64,000 bases of DNA from the NCBI GenBank assembly GCA_047967505.1, contig CM106541.1; one strand, written 5' to 3'. This stretch comes from Dipteris shenzhenensis (taxonomy: Eukaryota > Polypodiophyta > Polypodiopsida > Gleicheniales). Positions within the stretch are counted from its first letter, which is position 1. Every line of letters begins with the position of its first letter. A program made the position numbers and the translations under genes. The notes below the pieces were generated by a model. It was not told where the DNA came from, searched no databases, and worked only from the letters and a program-made list of their open reading frames with translations. Positions 33,145 through 44,027 of this stretch are shown in pieces.

Positions 33145-35155
33145 ACAACGCAGAAGGCGAACTCGGTCACAGGAACAGAGAAGGAGATCATAGTTGAGTT
33201 TTTTGCAGAACATTTTTTGTTACCTAATACAAGGGAGACTACTTGGGAGAAAGCAACAAACGATGTTATGCAAGCAAAATTTGGGAAATCTGAAACAACA
33301 AGGGGATATTATGTTCTGAAGAAAGTAGCGGATAATAACAGGAGAAATCAGCTAACATGGATGATGGAGATAATTTTCTTACTAGTGAAGCTTGATTATA
33401 TGAGTAGGGAGACATTTGGTTGTATAATGGCAGCACAGTCTAGAAAGAAGTTGAATTGGGCCCATATTGTGCAGTCCAGATTTGTGATGGATGTGAAAGG
33501 AGTGGATAAGAGGAAGCAGTCAGGGGTCACAAAAATTTCACCTTTTTTATCCAGAATATTCGAGATATCAAAGAATAATGAATGGTCATTGTGCTTACGA
33601 TCAGTTAAGGTGCAGAAAAGCACAAAAGCACAGACACAGAAAGGGAAGAAAACAGTGTAGATAGACGAAGAATTGGATGATGAACCACCTGCTAAGAAAT
33701 CTAAGACAGGTAAGGGAATGCATGAAGAGAATGAAGATTTAGAACAGTCAGTGAGGAAGGGGGACACAGGTATAATTGAGGATATGTTGAATATGGGCTT
33801 TAAAGCAATAGATGTGCAAGAAAGTATGCAGAAAAGTCTGGGAGGATTATTGGATAATGAAATCTTTCAAATGCCTTTGAAGATAGAAGTTTCACCTTCT
33901 GCTCCACATAATAAGGAGATAGGTGACCATAAAAGGACAATCAAAATTGAAAAAAGAAAGTTGAATCTGTTTCCAGTTATTCCAGGGAGTAGTAAGACTG
34001 CAGATGCAGAAAATTGTGGATTTTCTTTTCCTAAACCAAGTTCTTCTCTGAAGAAGCATGAAGATACTTTGGGAAAATTGGATGCAGCACAACATTATAC
34101 AGAAGCCATGAAGGGATTGGAGACTGCAATGTCTTTCTTTCATCAAAGAGAAGACTATATTAAAAATTTAAAGGAGCTGCAGCAATAGTTGCATAATGAG
34201 AAGACAGAATTAGCAGCAGCTTTATACAACAGTACTTCAAAACAGGTGAGTTTTCTCAAAGTTGGAATCAGACATAGAAGAGATGAACAATAAAATATCT
34301 AAAGTCATACAGGCCAAAGATGAGGAAATTCAAGATGTTAAGAAACAATTAGCTAATGCTCAATTGAAATCATTTACAGTAAAACAGTGGTTGGATGAAG
34401 ATAAAAATAGGTTCATGACAGAACTGAATATTTTGTCAGAAAATAACATAGCATTGCAAACCAGTTGCAGTGTGTTACAGGAAAGATTAAGAGTTCTCTA
34501 TATAGTGGAAAAACAACTGAAGAATTCTATGTCAGAAGATGTGAAAGTAGATGGAATTTTTGTGGCAGACAATTTTTTTGATACCATGAGGAGTGAGGTG
34601 ATAACAACAGGGCAGAACATATGGCAAGAAATTTAGCAAAGATTAGTTACTGTCATATAGAGGCCCTATCAAATGTTTCAATTGCAGGATAAAACAGAGT
34701 GAGAAGATGTTATGTCTTTGGAAATGGAAAGTATTAAGGCAAAATCTGAAAGACTGCAATTACAGCTTGATTTGGAATTGAAAGAGAAGGAAATGTTGAA
34801 GGAAAAACTTAACAAAATGCAAATGATGCAAAAAGAGGAGGAATTGAAAGTGAAGACAGATGAAGGGACAACAAAGGAGAAGAATTATGATAAACTGGTA
34901 GACCTTTTGAAAGGAGTAATTCAAAAAGTAGAACAGAGTGAGAAGCAGGGACTGGATAAAGCTTGGGATAAAGCTTGGAATGAGGCTTGGGATGAAATTT
35001 ATGAAATACTAGACTTTTGTAGGGAGCAACCCTTTCCAAGAAAAACAATCAGTACAGAGAAATTGAAAAAGGAGAACTCAAAAGGAGATAAAATGGTTTC
35101 AGATGTTTCTGAAGGAGTAAGTGTACAGGAAAAAAGTATCAGAGTGAGTTTATAG
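33145..35155 (+). pseudogene. Gypsy C extra ORF after pol: conserved-looking domain plus long coiled coil
   Basis: Continuation of the ORF starting near 32806, broken mainly by TAG codons (33142-33144, 33658-33660, 34186-34188, others). The first part (33145-33660) is a well-composed globular region (EFFAEHFLLPNTRETTW, MMEIIFLLVKLDYMSRETFG, SRKKLNWAHIVQSRFV). It recalls the 'putative plant transposon protein' domain found in extra ORFs of plant gypsy lineages; that match is tentative. A KKSK-type basic patch follows. From about 33900 to 35150 there are long heptad-like Leu/Lys/Glu/Gln stretches (DIEEMNNKISKVIQAKDEEI, LQLQLDLELKEKEML), i.e. coiled coil. No membrane segment or signal peptide is seen, so it does not look like an envelope protein despite its position. 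Confidence 0.65.
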
Positions 35156-35178
35156 CAAAAGACCTATTATTACTCAAA

Positions 35179-35280
35179 ATGGATTTGGAAGGTTAGACAA
35201 GTGATGCAGTTAACAGAGAGGATGTCTTGAATGATATACTAAAAGATCATCTCGGGGATGATGATGTTTTTATAGAATAA
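35179..35280 (+). pseudogene. Small acidic reading frame at 3' end of gypsy C
   Basis: 34 codons from ATG to TAA with one internal TAG; Asp-rich end (LGDDDVFIE). It could be the C-terminus of the extra ORF after a frameshift. Confidence 0.3.
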
Positions 35281-35392
35281 AGCACATATACAGTTAGGAG
35301 TTCTCAGTTTTGGGCAAACACATCAGGAGATTTCTTTTTGTGGGTTCAGGTCTAGAATTACTAGCAAGTAATTCAACCACTGAGAGTGCCAG

Positions 35393-35681
35393 TGTTAAGC
35401 TTTAAATGTACACCTAGGACCTAGAACTTAAAATACATTTTGAACCATGGTTATATTGTGTGATCTGAAAGGGTGCATATGAATGGTTGTACCTGTTTTT
35501 GTAAGAAGAGGGCTATGAGCCTATTTTGTAAGAATCACGTGTACGTAATGAAGTAGATGAAAAACAACAATTTCAGTACATATAGGCTTCCCTCTATTTT
35601 CCTATCTTTTGAGAAAATATATGTTCCATAATAAAATAGAGCATTTATCTTTTGATAAGATGTGTTGAATATCTTGAAGCA
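35393..35681 (+). repeat. Gypsy C 3' LTR, truncated
   Basis: tgttaagctttaaatgtacacc... matches the first ~290 of 405 bp of the 5' LTR with few changes. It is lost after gatgtgttgaatatcttgaa, where another element's sequence takes over. Confidence 0.85.
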
Positions 35682-36069
35682 GAGGGTTGAACCTCCCTTC
35701 AAAAGGTCATTGTATTAAAGCCAAGGATGTTGACTTTGGTCTTCATTCTTTCATTTGCTTGAAGTGAGAATAGAGAAGAGCTTCATCACTTTGTGTATTG
35801 TCTCCTTTCTTTTCCGTACACTCTTGCTTGTTGCTATGCATATGATCGTTTCCACTTCACCACACTCACGTTCTCCTCTCTACTCTCCCCTCTCTCTCTC
35901 CCCCTACGATTGCATAGTAGCTTAGATCAACGAGGATGGTGCCCATGACAACACCGCCATAACTTCGAGAACTAGCTCTCACAAGGAAGTGGCTTGGAGG
36001 TGAGCACTCTCAAGCGGCTTGTTGCAAGATCCCCACAACACGTGAGTCTCCGTCGAAGGAAGCTTAACA
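35682..36069 (+). repeat. Gypsy E 5' LTR, probably 5'-truncated
   Basis: The sequence ends gaagcttaaca and is followed at once by a canonical gypsy primer-binding site, so it should be an LTR. It has a CT-rich stretch (ctctctactctcccctctctctctcccc near 35876-35904), as in many LTR leaders. Its start is unclear, and there is no second LTR in the window. Confidence 0.5.
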
Positions 36070-36073
36070 GATT

Positions 36074-36091
36074 TGGTGCCGTTGCTAGGGA
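36074..36091 (+). promoter_or_regulatory. Gypsy E primer-binding site
   Basis: tggtgccgttgctaggga, two mismatches from TGGCGCCGTTGCCGGGGA, the site common in plant Athila/Tat gypsy elements. Confidence 0.7.
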
Positions 36092-36109
36092 GGTAGGAAA
36101 CCTTGCTTG

Positions 36110-36430
36110 GGTTCTTGTTGTTGTTTTCCTTGTGTTTACCCTTTCTAAACTGTTAGTTGGTTGCAAAGGAGAGTAGGAAAAGTGTAGTGGCCTGTGGGCT
36201 GAAAAAAGCAAAAATGAGTTTTTGAAGTGTTGTTTTAACTTTAGATCTAGAAAAAGTAGTTCTAGTACATTAAAAACGACCTATCACAGTCAGCTTTTGG
36301 GCAAGATTTGACCGAAGAAGAGGCTTGTGAGGTCAAAAACCCACATTCACCATTTTGAGTTTTTTATGTTGTTGTTTTTTGTGTCTTTTAGCTTCAAGTA
36401 GTTAGAAGAGCACTAATGTTGATATGTTGA
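36110..36430 (+). repeat. Gypsy E leader, related to 2040-2420
   Basis: Untranslated leader after the primer-binding site. Matches 2040-2420 piecewise. It ends near 36430, where AT-rich sequence begins; gag and pol are absent. Confidence 0.6.
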
Positions 36431-38038
36431 GGTGCACACTCTAAAACACCTTAAAATAGCCACAAGGTATGCCATACCTTGTATATATTACTTAACATCT
36501 TAATATAACTAAGATATTATTTTTGTATATATTCCACTTAGTTAATAAGATATACAACTATTTTGTAATAGAAATATAAGATATACTTATATAACTTATA
36601 TTTATACTATGAAATATTATATAATTTAGTATTTATACAAATTTATAGGTAACTTACTAAGATATATACTAAGTATATCTTGAAAGTACATTTAGTAGCA
36701 TTAAATATATACATAGGAATAACTATATTCCTATGTATATAAATTTAACTATATACAAATTTCTATATTATATATATTTCATTATATACATTATTTGTAT
36801 TATTTATTTGATAAACTAAGTATTTATCAAATAAATAATACAAATAATTCTATATATATACTTAGTTTATATATAGAGATGTATGTATATATAGATATGA
36901 ATGTATATATATATATATATATATATAAGTGATGAATGTGGGTAAAAACTCAAAATGTTATATATTATATCACTTATATAAGCTAAAGTGATAATTTCAA
37001 AGTCATATGCCCTTAGTTTAGTATGTAATAGATGATAGTATCCATGACCTTAGTTAATACTTACTAAATATTACAATAATAATATTCATTGCGATATAAC
37101 TTTCAAATATCTTGGTATAGAGCTACCTTGTTCCTAACCCAATGCCTAATTTTCCAATAAAATGCTTATGTTCAATGCATATTAGGTGGGATTAGCATTA
37201 AAAATATGATGAATCATTGAAATGAACTATATAAGATATAACTTATATATGATAATGTAACCTTAACATTATATATAAGGTGAGTATATCAATGAATCTA
37301 TATTATATAATATAACTCTTTAAATATATAACGTATATATATTGTTTATATATACGTTATATAAATGCTTAGTATATATATGCTTAGTATATAAATAATA
37401 AACATGTTATATAACTATAAGTATTTATTATTTATATACTAAGCATACATATTGTTTATATATACATATATATATTACTAACATCTCCATAGCATATATA
37501 ACTATAAGTATTTATTATTTATAGCTAAATATATATACTCATATATATTATATAACCTTATATATAAGGTTATACAATATATATATATATATACATTATA
37601 GAGATAAATATCTTATTATAAATATAAGATATTCCACCTTAAGAGTAATATTTTATAATATATAAGCATTGATTCCACTTATTATAAATATATAACCATT
37701 CGTTATATATTTAAAGAATTATATTATAAATATAGATTCATTGATATACTCACCTTATATATATTGATTCCACTTATTATAAATATATAACCAATCGTTA
37801 TATATTTAAAGAGTTAAATATAAGGGATATAACACTTATAGATATAGCTCAACCCTCATGTATATGCTCAATTTGACATTGAGAAATTCAATTTTGAACT
37901 ACTAGAAATACCATTTTCCTGCTATTGAACATACTGTATATGCGGTCTTAACGTGAAATCATATTTCCCCCAAATCAATAGCTTACATGTCACGCATGAG
38001 TTCCTAGACCAATAGTATGAACTTATTGGAAATACTTT

Positions 38039-38370
38039 TTCTCAATGAGATATCATTTTCTTAACGTGACATGTAAGCTTATATAGTCAAAACTTTTTGC
38101 TATGTTCAAAATTTGCCCTTCTTGCTCCATAGCGACTATGCTATGGAGATGTTAGTAACTTGTCAAAAGTCTCATGTTCAGGTTGTCATAGTCAAATTGA
38201 GCTATTGATTGTGGTTGAGGGAAAATCAAGAAAGAGAGCAGATTGAGGCAACTTGAAGCCAAGCCACACAAGCTAGATAGCCCCAACACCCTAACAAGTC
38301 AATGACAAGCAAGGAGACTGAGGGAGGAGCTGTGAACAACAAGAAGAGGGCACGGGGATGGAAATTGTCA
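38039..38370. repeat. Inverted-repeat arm, left
   Basis: Pairs with 40153-40489. It is less AT-rich than its surroundings, with text such as gccccaacaccctaacaagtcaatgac and acggggatggaaattgtc. It contains an inner small palindrome ccatagcgactatgctatgg. Confidence 0.85.
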
Positions 38371-38664
38371 ATTGAAATACTTATATGGAAGCCATATAAG
38401 TATGTATATAAACTAAGGATTTTTATATACATACTTATATACTTAGTATGTATACTTAGTTCAAGAAGATCATATATGTATTATTTGTATGGATCATACA
38501 TTATAAATTTGGAATATGTTATAATATAGTTCATATCTTATAATGAAACAGAGAGTATATCTATATATATACTCTTAGTATTATTTGCCTGCTTCATTTT
38601 CTACCTCCTCTATAAGAACAGTTATTGCACCTTCTATGACTGCTATTTTTGCTTCTTCTGCCTC

Positions 38665-38905
38665 TTTAGGTCTTGCATCCACAGCTACCAATGCTATGAT
38701 GCTTGACATTAGTGATGAGGCTAGTGACCCAGACAATATAGACATACTATACCATATTACTATCCATTATATATATCATATAAGTGATATATATATCTAA
38801 ATACTAACTCAAATATCTATGAAATATGTGCACCTTTAGAATAATAAGTTACTAACATCTCCATAGCATATATAACTATAAGTATTTATTATTTATATAC
38901 TAAGT
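38665..38905. repeat. ~240-bp direct duplication, copy 1
   Basis: Matches 39373-39613 almost base for base (tcttgcatccacagctacca ... agtatttattatttatatacta). The first ~80 bases have a protein-like open frame (STATNAMMLDISDEASDPDN) of unknown origin. Confidence 0.85.
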
Positions 38906-39372
38906 ATATATTAAGTATATCTTAATATAACTAAGATATTATTTTTGTATATATTCCACTTAGTTAAATAAGATATATATTATTTATCTATAAGAAATAT
39001 GGGTTATTTAGCTAAGAAATAAATATATAAAAATGTATATATATATATCTATTTATCACTTACAAAAATATGTTATATTTTACATGTATGAGTATTTTTT
39101 GTATAAATATAACTAAGGGCATAGATAGATATACTCTTTGTTTCATTATATATAATCGTTAAACGATAAGTATATATTTTAACATTATCGTTTATGTTAT
39201 ATGGCTAAGTGGAATATGTTATAATATAGTTCATATCTTATAATGAAGGTGAAGTTCTATGGTTTAAAGCTACATTGTTATAAGATACATAAATATAAAT
39301 GTTAAGGTTACATTATATATAACTCTTATATAATGATTATAGTGATATAATTTATCAATGATTCCGTTTATG

Positions 39373-39613
39373 TTTAGGTCTTGCATCCACAGCTACCAAT
39401 GCTATGATGCTTGACATTAGTGATGAGGCTAGTGACCCAGACAATATAGACATACTATACCATATTACTATCCATTATATATATCATATAAGTGATATAT
39501 ATATCTAAATACTAACTCAAATATCTATGAAATATGTGTACCTTTAGAATAATAAGTTACTAACATCTCCATAGCATATATAACTATAAGTATTTATTAT
39601 TTATATACTAAGC
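39373..39613. repeat. ~240-bp direct duplication, copy 2
   Basis: Partner of 38665-38905. A shorter third piece follows at about 39645-39735. Confidence 0.85.
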
Positions 39614-40152
39614 ATACATAAGTTACTAAGCATTTATTATTTATATAACTCAAATATCTATGAAATATGTGCACCTTTAGAATAATAAGTTACTAATCTG
39701 CATAGCATATATAACTATAAGTATTTATTATTTATAAATGTTAAGGTTACATTATATCTATAAGTGTTATATCACTTATATTTAACTCTTTAAATATATA
39801 ACGATTGGTTATATATTTATAATAAGTGGAATCAATATATATAAGGTGAGTATATTATCAATATAGTATAACAATGGGATTAGCATTAAAAATATGATGA
39901 ATCATTAAAAATGTATTTAAATATAGACACTATAAATGTAAATGTTAAGGGATAGTGTTATATCACTTATATTTACCTCTTTAAATATATATATACATTT
40001 TACACATGTACATTATCCAAAAACTCAAAATGGTGAATGTGTAAAAACATTTAGATGATAGTATCCATGACCTAACTTGTTACTATGAATTTTCCCAAAT
40101 CTAGCAAAATATGTGCACCTGTAGAATGAATTCCGCATGAATTCACGCCCTC

Positions 40153-40489
40153 ATGACAATTTCCATCCCCGTGTCCTCTTCTTGTTGTTCACCGCTCCTC
40201 CCTCAGTCTCCTTGCTTGTCATTGACTTGTTAGGGTGTTGGGGCTATCTAGCTTGTGTGGCTTGGCTTCAAGCTGCCTCAACCTGCTCTCCTTCTTGATT
40301 TTCCCTCAACCACGATCAATAGCTCAATTTGACTGTGACAACCTGAACATGAGACTTTTGACAAGTTACTAACATCTCCATAGCATAGTCGCTATGGAGC
40401 AAGAAGGGCAAATTTTGAACATAGCAAAAAGTTTTGACTATATAAGCTTACATGTCACGTTAAGAAAATGATATCTCATTGAGAAATAA
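40153..40489. repeat. Inverted-repeat arm, right
   Basis: Reverse complement of 38039-38370 with few differences (for example gggcacgggg versus ccccgtgtcc). About 1.78 kb separate the arms. Confidence 0.85.
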
Positions 40490-40552
40490 GTTTTGAAGGC
40501 TAGTTTCAAAACTTATTTCTCAATGAGATATCATTTTCTTAACGTTACATGT
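40448..40552. repeat. ~47-bp-stem hairpin
   Basis: cgttaagaaaatgatatctc...ttttgaa, a 6-base spacer, then the near-exact complement, ending cttaacgttacatgta. It overlaps the outer edge of the right inverted arm. Confidence 0.9.
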
Positions 40553-41084
40553 ATAAATTTGGATCATACATGTTATTTCATTGGATAAATATGTATATAT
40601 ATCTATATATTATAGTTAAAGAAAAATGAATATATATCTATATATATCTATATATTATAGTTAAAGAAAAATGAATATCTAATGCTACTAGGAATATTTA
40701 CTAAGATATATTTAATGCTACTAGGAACAATATCTATTCCAATATATTTCTTAAAATATTTGAACTAAATATTTTAAGAAATATATATATGTAACACCCA
40801 TATCCTCTAGGATATGATCTTCCATCTCTATACATTTATGCAACTCTTGTTTTGTATTATTTATTATATAAATACTTAGTTTATATATTTATTTGATAAA
40901 TATATAAACTAAATATTTATCTGCAATGCAAATGGCAAACGTTTTATCAATCTGCAATCTGCAAATGCCAAACATTTAGGCATGATGCATGATCCAAATT
41001 CTGTTAGATGTACTATATGATTCATCTGGGTTATAAATTTTGATTTCGGAATGGTGATCTGTTTCGATGTTCACGCACATTTGC

Positions 41085-41870
41085 AAGCAGAGAGTTAAAT
41101 GACGCAGAACAAAATTACACCACAACAGAATGAGAGGGTCTAGCAATGGTCTATGCCATTAAGAATTTTAGGCATTACTTGTTGGCCAATAAGTTCGTGT
41201 TTTTCAGAGACCATGAAGCCCTACTTTACTTGGTTAAGAAACCATGCTTGATTGATCACATCATCAGATGGATGCTCATCTTACTGGAATTTGACTTCAC
41301 AATTGTAGTAAGAAAAGGCACAACTCATGTGTTGGCTGACCATATGTCACAAATACCAAATGGGGGAGCTGCTACAGGAGTAGATGACGATCTTTCGGAT
41401 GCCTCACTATTCCTCATAGATATTGTTCTAGGATGGGCGAACAAGATATGTCATTATCTTGCTAATGGACTACCAATAGGGATACCCTTGGACAAAGCAA
41501 GAGCGTGAAGATTGATTCTAAGCATCGCGCCTTGTCAACTGATTGCGGGTCAATTGTACAAAATCAAAAAAGATGGTATTGTTAGGAGGTGTGTACGAGA
41601 GGATGAGTTTTTAACCATTCTCGAAGAAGCACACTCCATAATAGTAGGAGGTCATTTCTCCACTAAGACAACAGCAAGAAAAGTGCTACAGTTTGGATTA
41701 TGGTGGCCAACACTCTTTGGAGATGTTGCAGAATTCACAAAATGATGTGATCCATGCCAAAGTATTGCCAAACCATAGAAATGGGACAGGATGCCTTTGA
41801 TAGGAAACCTAGCTTCTCAACCATTTGAGAAGTGGGGTATCGACTCCCACCTCTGTGGTTGAATTACTAA
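41085..41870 (+). pseudogene. Gypsy F fragment: RNase H end and integrase finger
   Basis: Reading begins FASRELNDAEQNYTTTE (RNase H), a TGA, then EGLAMVYAIKNFRHYLLA, DHEALLYLV, WMLILLEFDFTI and THVLADHMSQIPNG. After RNase H come a linker, a stop, and the integrase H2C2 finger (EEAHSIIVGGHFS, WWPTLFGDV, then C-D-P-C after a TGA). The fragment fades at EKWGID, the start of the integrase core. Both ends are cut: AT-rich block on the left, unrecognised sequence on the right. Confidence 0.8.
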
Positions 41871-44027
41871 CAATGGATGATCTTACAACAACAGACCAAG
41901 GAAAATAAATGATATGGACTAGCAAGATGACAATAGCCCAATGCCTCCACAACATTCCACCTCTACAAGGAAGGTATGGGTAAGAAGGGACTTTCTTCAA
42001 GGACAAAACAACAAGGGGAAACTATGAATTCCCAAAAACTCAACATCACCTCGTCATTACTAGCCTAATAGACCAACCCCAAAACCTCAAGCAATGACCA
42101 CTGTAGCTCGATAAACCAGAAGAAGCACAAGGAGGTATAAAGCCCAATGCATTAACAAAGGCTTGTTAGTCACCCAAGGATATTATCAAGAACAAAATCT
42201 TATTTGGGTACCAAAGCCACACCATCAACTCCCTAATTAAGCCCTCACCATCCACTCCAACCCTTAGGGCTAAGCCTCATCATCAACACCCCTTTCCTCC
42301 ACCAAGCACCCAAAGGTGGATACCTACAAAGTACCTACAGAATTCTATGTACAATAAAGGTACAAGACAAGTATGGTTACCCAAGAATCATCCACTATTG
42401 ACTTCTATTAACAAAACACCAAAATGGGTACCAAAGGACTGCAATAGAGTAGAAATCACATACGAACCTTCTACTCACCAAGAAAAGGAAGAACAAGCTC
42501 TAGAAATTCTTCCATCAAGTGTAGCAACACAAAAACCTAGCTTGACATCTCAAACAAGCAAAAGCAAGGGGTTTTCACGGGAATATACAAGAACCCATTG
42601 AAAAATCCTCCCAAGGGATAACACCACAAGGAATCATCACGGAAGAAGGCATTCCATTCTTGGACAAAACAAATGGCCGAGCTTCGACAACCCACCTTAA
42701 GGACATTAAATGAAATATTGTCCACTGACACTATTCAAGGTTTTACAACCCAACTAAGAGAGATAGGCACCAATGAAATTGTAAACACTAGCATCACAAT
42801 AGCATGGCATACTTATGCCTCTTGGATGATCAATTCCACTTTCAACATCACCCAATAGCATGCACATACAATGGAAGCCTAGTCACCACAAGTAGGCACT
42901 CACCTATTTCTCAAACACTACACAGTGCACCCACATTATTACTCAATACATTTCACTATATAACAGCATCCACACAGTGCACTTCATAGCACAGACAGGG
43001 ATACAAATGGCAAAAATCAACAATGGGAAGCACTACGGGGCTACAACTTCACTACAGGGCCACAAAATTTTGATCAACAAGGAATGTGGCCAAATAGGAC
43101 AGGCATGATCTTAACTTGCCTAGGACAGGAAAGGACACTGAAACACTGAAGGAAGGATTAGTATAGGCTATGGACTTCACACTATAACTACAAGTGCACA
43201 ACGGTGCCATAGGTTGACAATCAGGCTACAAAAGTAAAGTTGTTGTAGACCCCATATAAATAGACTCCATATAAATGACAAGGGAACCCCTAAAGACAGA
43301 AGCCAAGTCCTCTCAACCCTTGGGAAGTAAAGTCTATGACCAGAACACTCTAAGCAACCACTACGGTGCTACAGGTCCATTATAGGGCCACAAAATTAAA
43401 AGTGGATACAAGGGTACCAGACTCAAATATGAACTCCTACACCCAAGACCAGCCTCGCATCACTAAGAGAATACAATTGTGCCTTATAAATGCCCTCATA
43501 TTCCACTACAGTGCCGCACTCTCACTACGAGGCTACACATTCAATATCTAAAGAAAGTTGGGTACTGCATAGTAACTACTAGGCAACACTCTACAACACT
43601 TCAAAATGTTGGAGACAGCTCAGAAACACTAATTTTGTGCACCAAGGTCACTTTGAGGCTACAGAATCAAATGGGAGAAAAGTATTAGAAATCATCAGAG
43701 AAGGAGGAATACACCCCCAAAGACCACATACAACAACCTAAGTCAGAGTAGCATCCAAAATGGGCCAAAATTTGGCTAAGGCAAAATTGTGCTACCGCAG
43801 TAGCATGGGGGCACCACAGAGCTACACTACTTACTCTATAAAAGTAGTATAGTAGAGCTATTTGGGGCACTGTGAGTCTATGAGCCCAAGAAAAAAATTT
43901 TGCCAAATTTCAACCAGACCGCCTTCTAACCTTCCAAAAGCCTCAAAAATTCTTCCAACAACCTAGAAATCTTCAACAATTCCCTTCCCTCCGAAATTCA
44001 ATCTCCAACCCTAAAACTCCTCAACCA
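41871..44027. other. Unrecognised stretch with W-V-P-K and cactac...ggctaca motifs
   Basis: No clear gene. Between about 41970 and 42440 the plus strand reads several similar short peptides in different frames (KVWVRRDF, LIWVPKPHH, QVWLPKNHP, KWVPKDC), suggesting a decayed repetitive protein. Between about 43030 and 43830 the piece cactac(a/g)gggctaca recurs degenerately at least five times. The last ~150 bp before 44028 are C/A-rich, like the leader just before a retrotransposon gag start. Confidence 0.35.

Larger units (their letters stand above)
27284..35681 (+). mobile_element. Gypsy C, nested Ty3/gypsy retrotransposon with internal inversion
   Basis: About 8.4 kb, inserted into Copia D. 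It has a full left LTR (27284-27688), PBS, a gag remnant, protease, reverse transcriptase, RNase H, integrase (part inverted), an extra ORF after pol, and a right LTR cut short at about 35681. Reverse transcriptase precedes integrase, so it is gypsy, not copia. The loss of the right LTR end and the junction with another gypsy LTR suggest a deletion. Confidence 0.88.
36431..40990. repeat. AT-rich foldback-like block, right part
   Basis: About 4.5 kb that is mostly A and T, made of many rearranged copies of a few modules. The piece acatctccatagcatatataactataagtatttattattta recurs near 37480, 38855, 39563, 39695 and, in part, 40370. Pieces such as ctttaaatatataacg recur in both orientations. It contains two ~330-bp inverted arms (38039-38370 and 40153-40489), a ~240-bp direct duplication, a (TA)n run near 36905-36928, and a strong hairpin at 40448-40552. 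No transposase is recognised. A non-autonomous foldback-type or similar repeat is the best description. Confidence 0.6.

Noticed and set aside
32806-35155. Extra ORF of gypsy C as an envelope gene
   Set aside because: No signal peptide or membrane-spanning segment is visible; long coiled coil and charged composition speak for an internal protein.
36900-36930. (TA)n run as a promoter TATA element
   Set aside because: Part of a long AT-rich repeat; no transcription unit follows.
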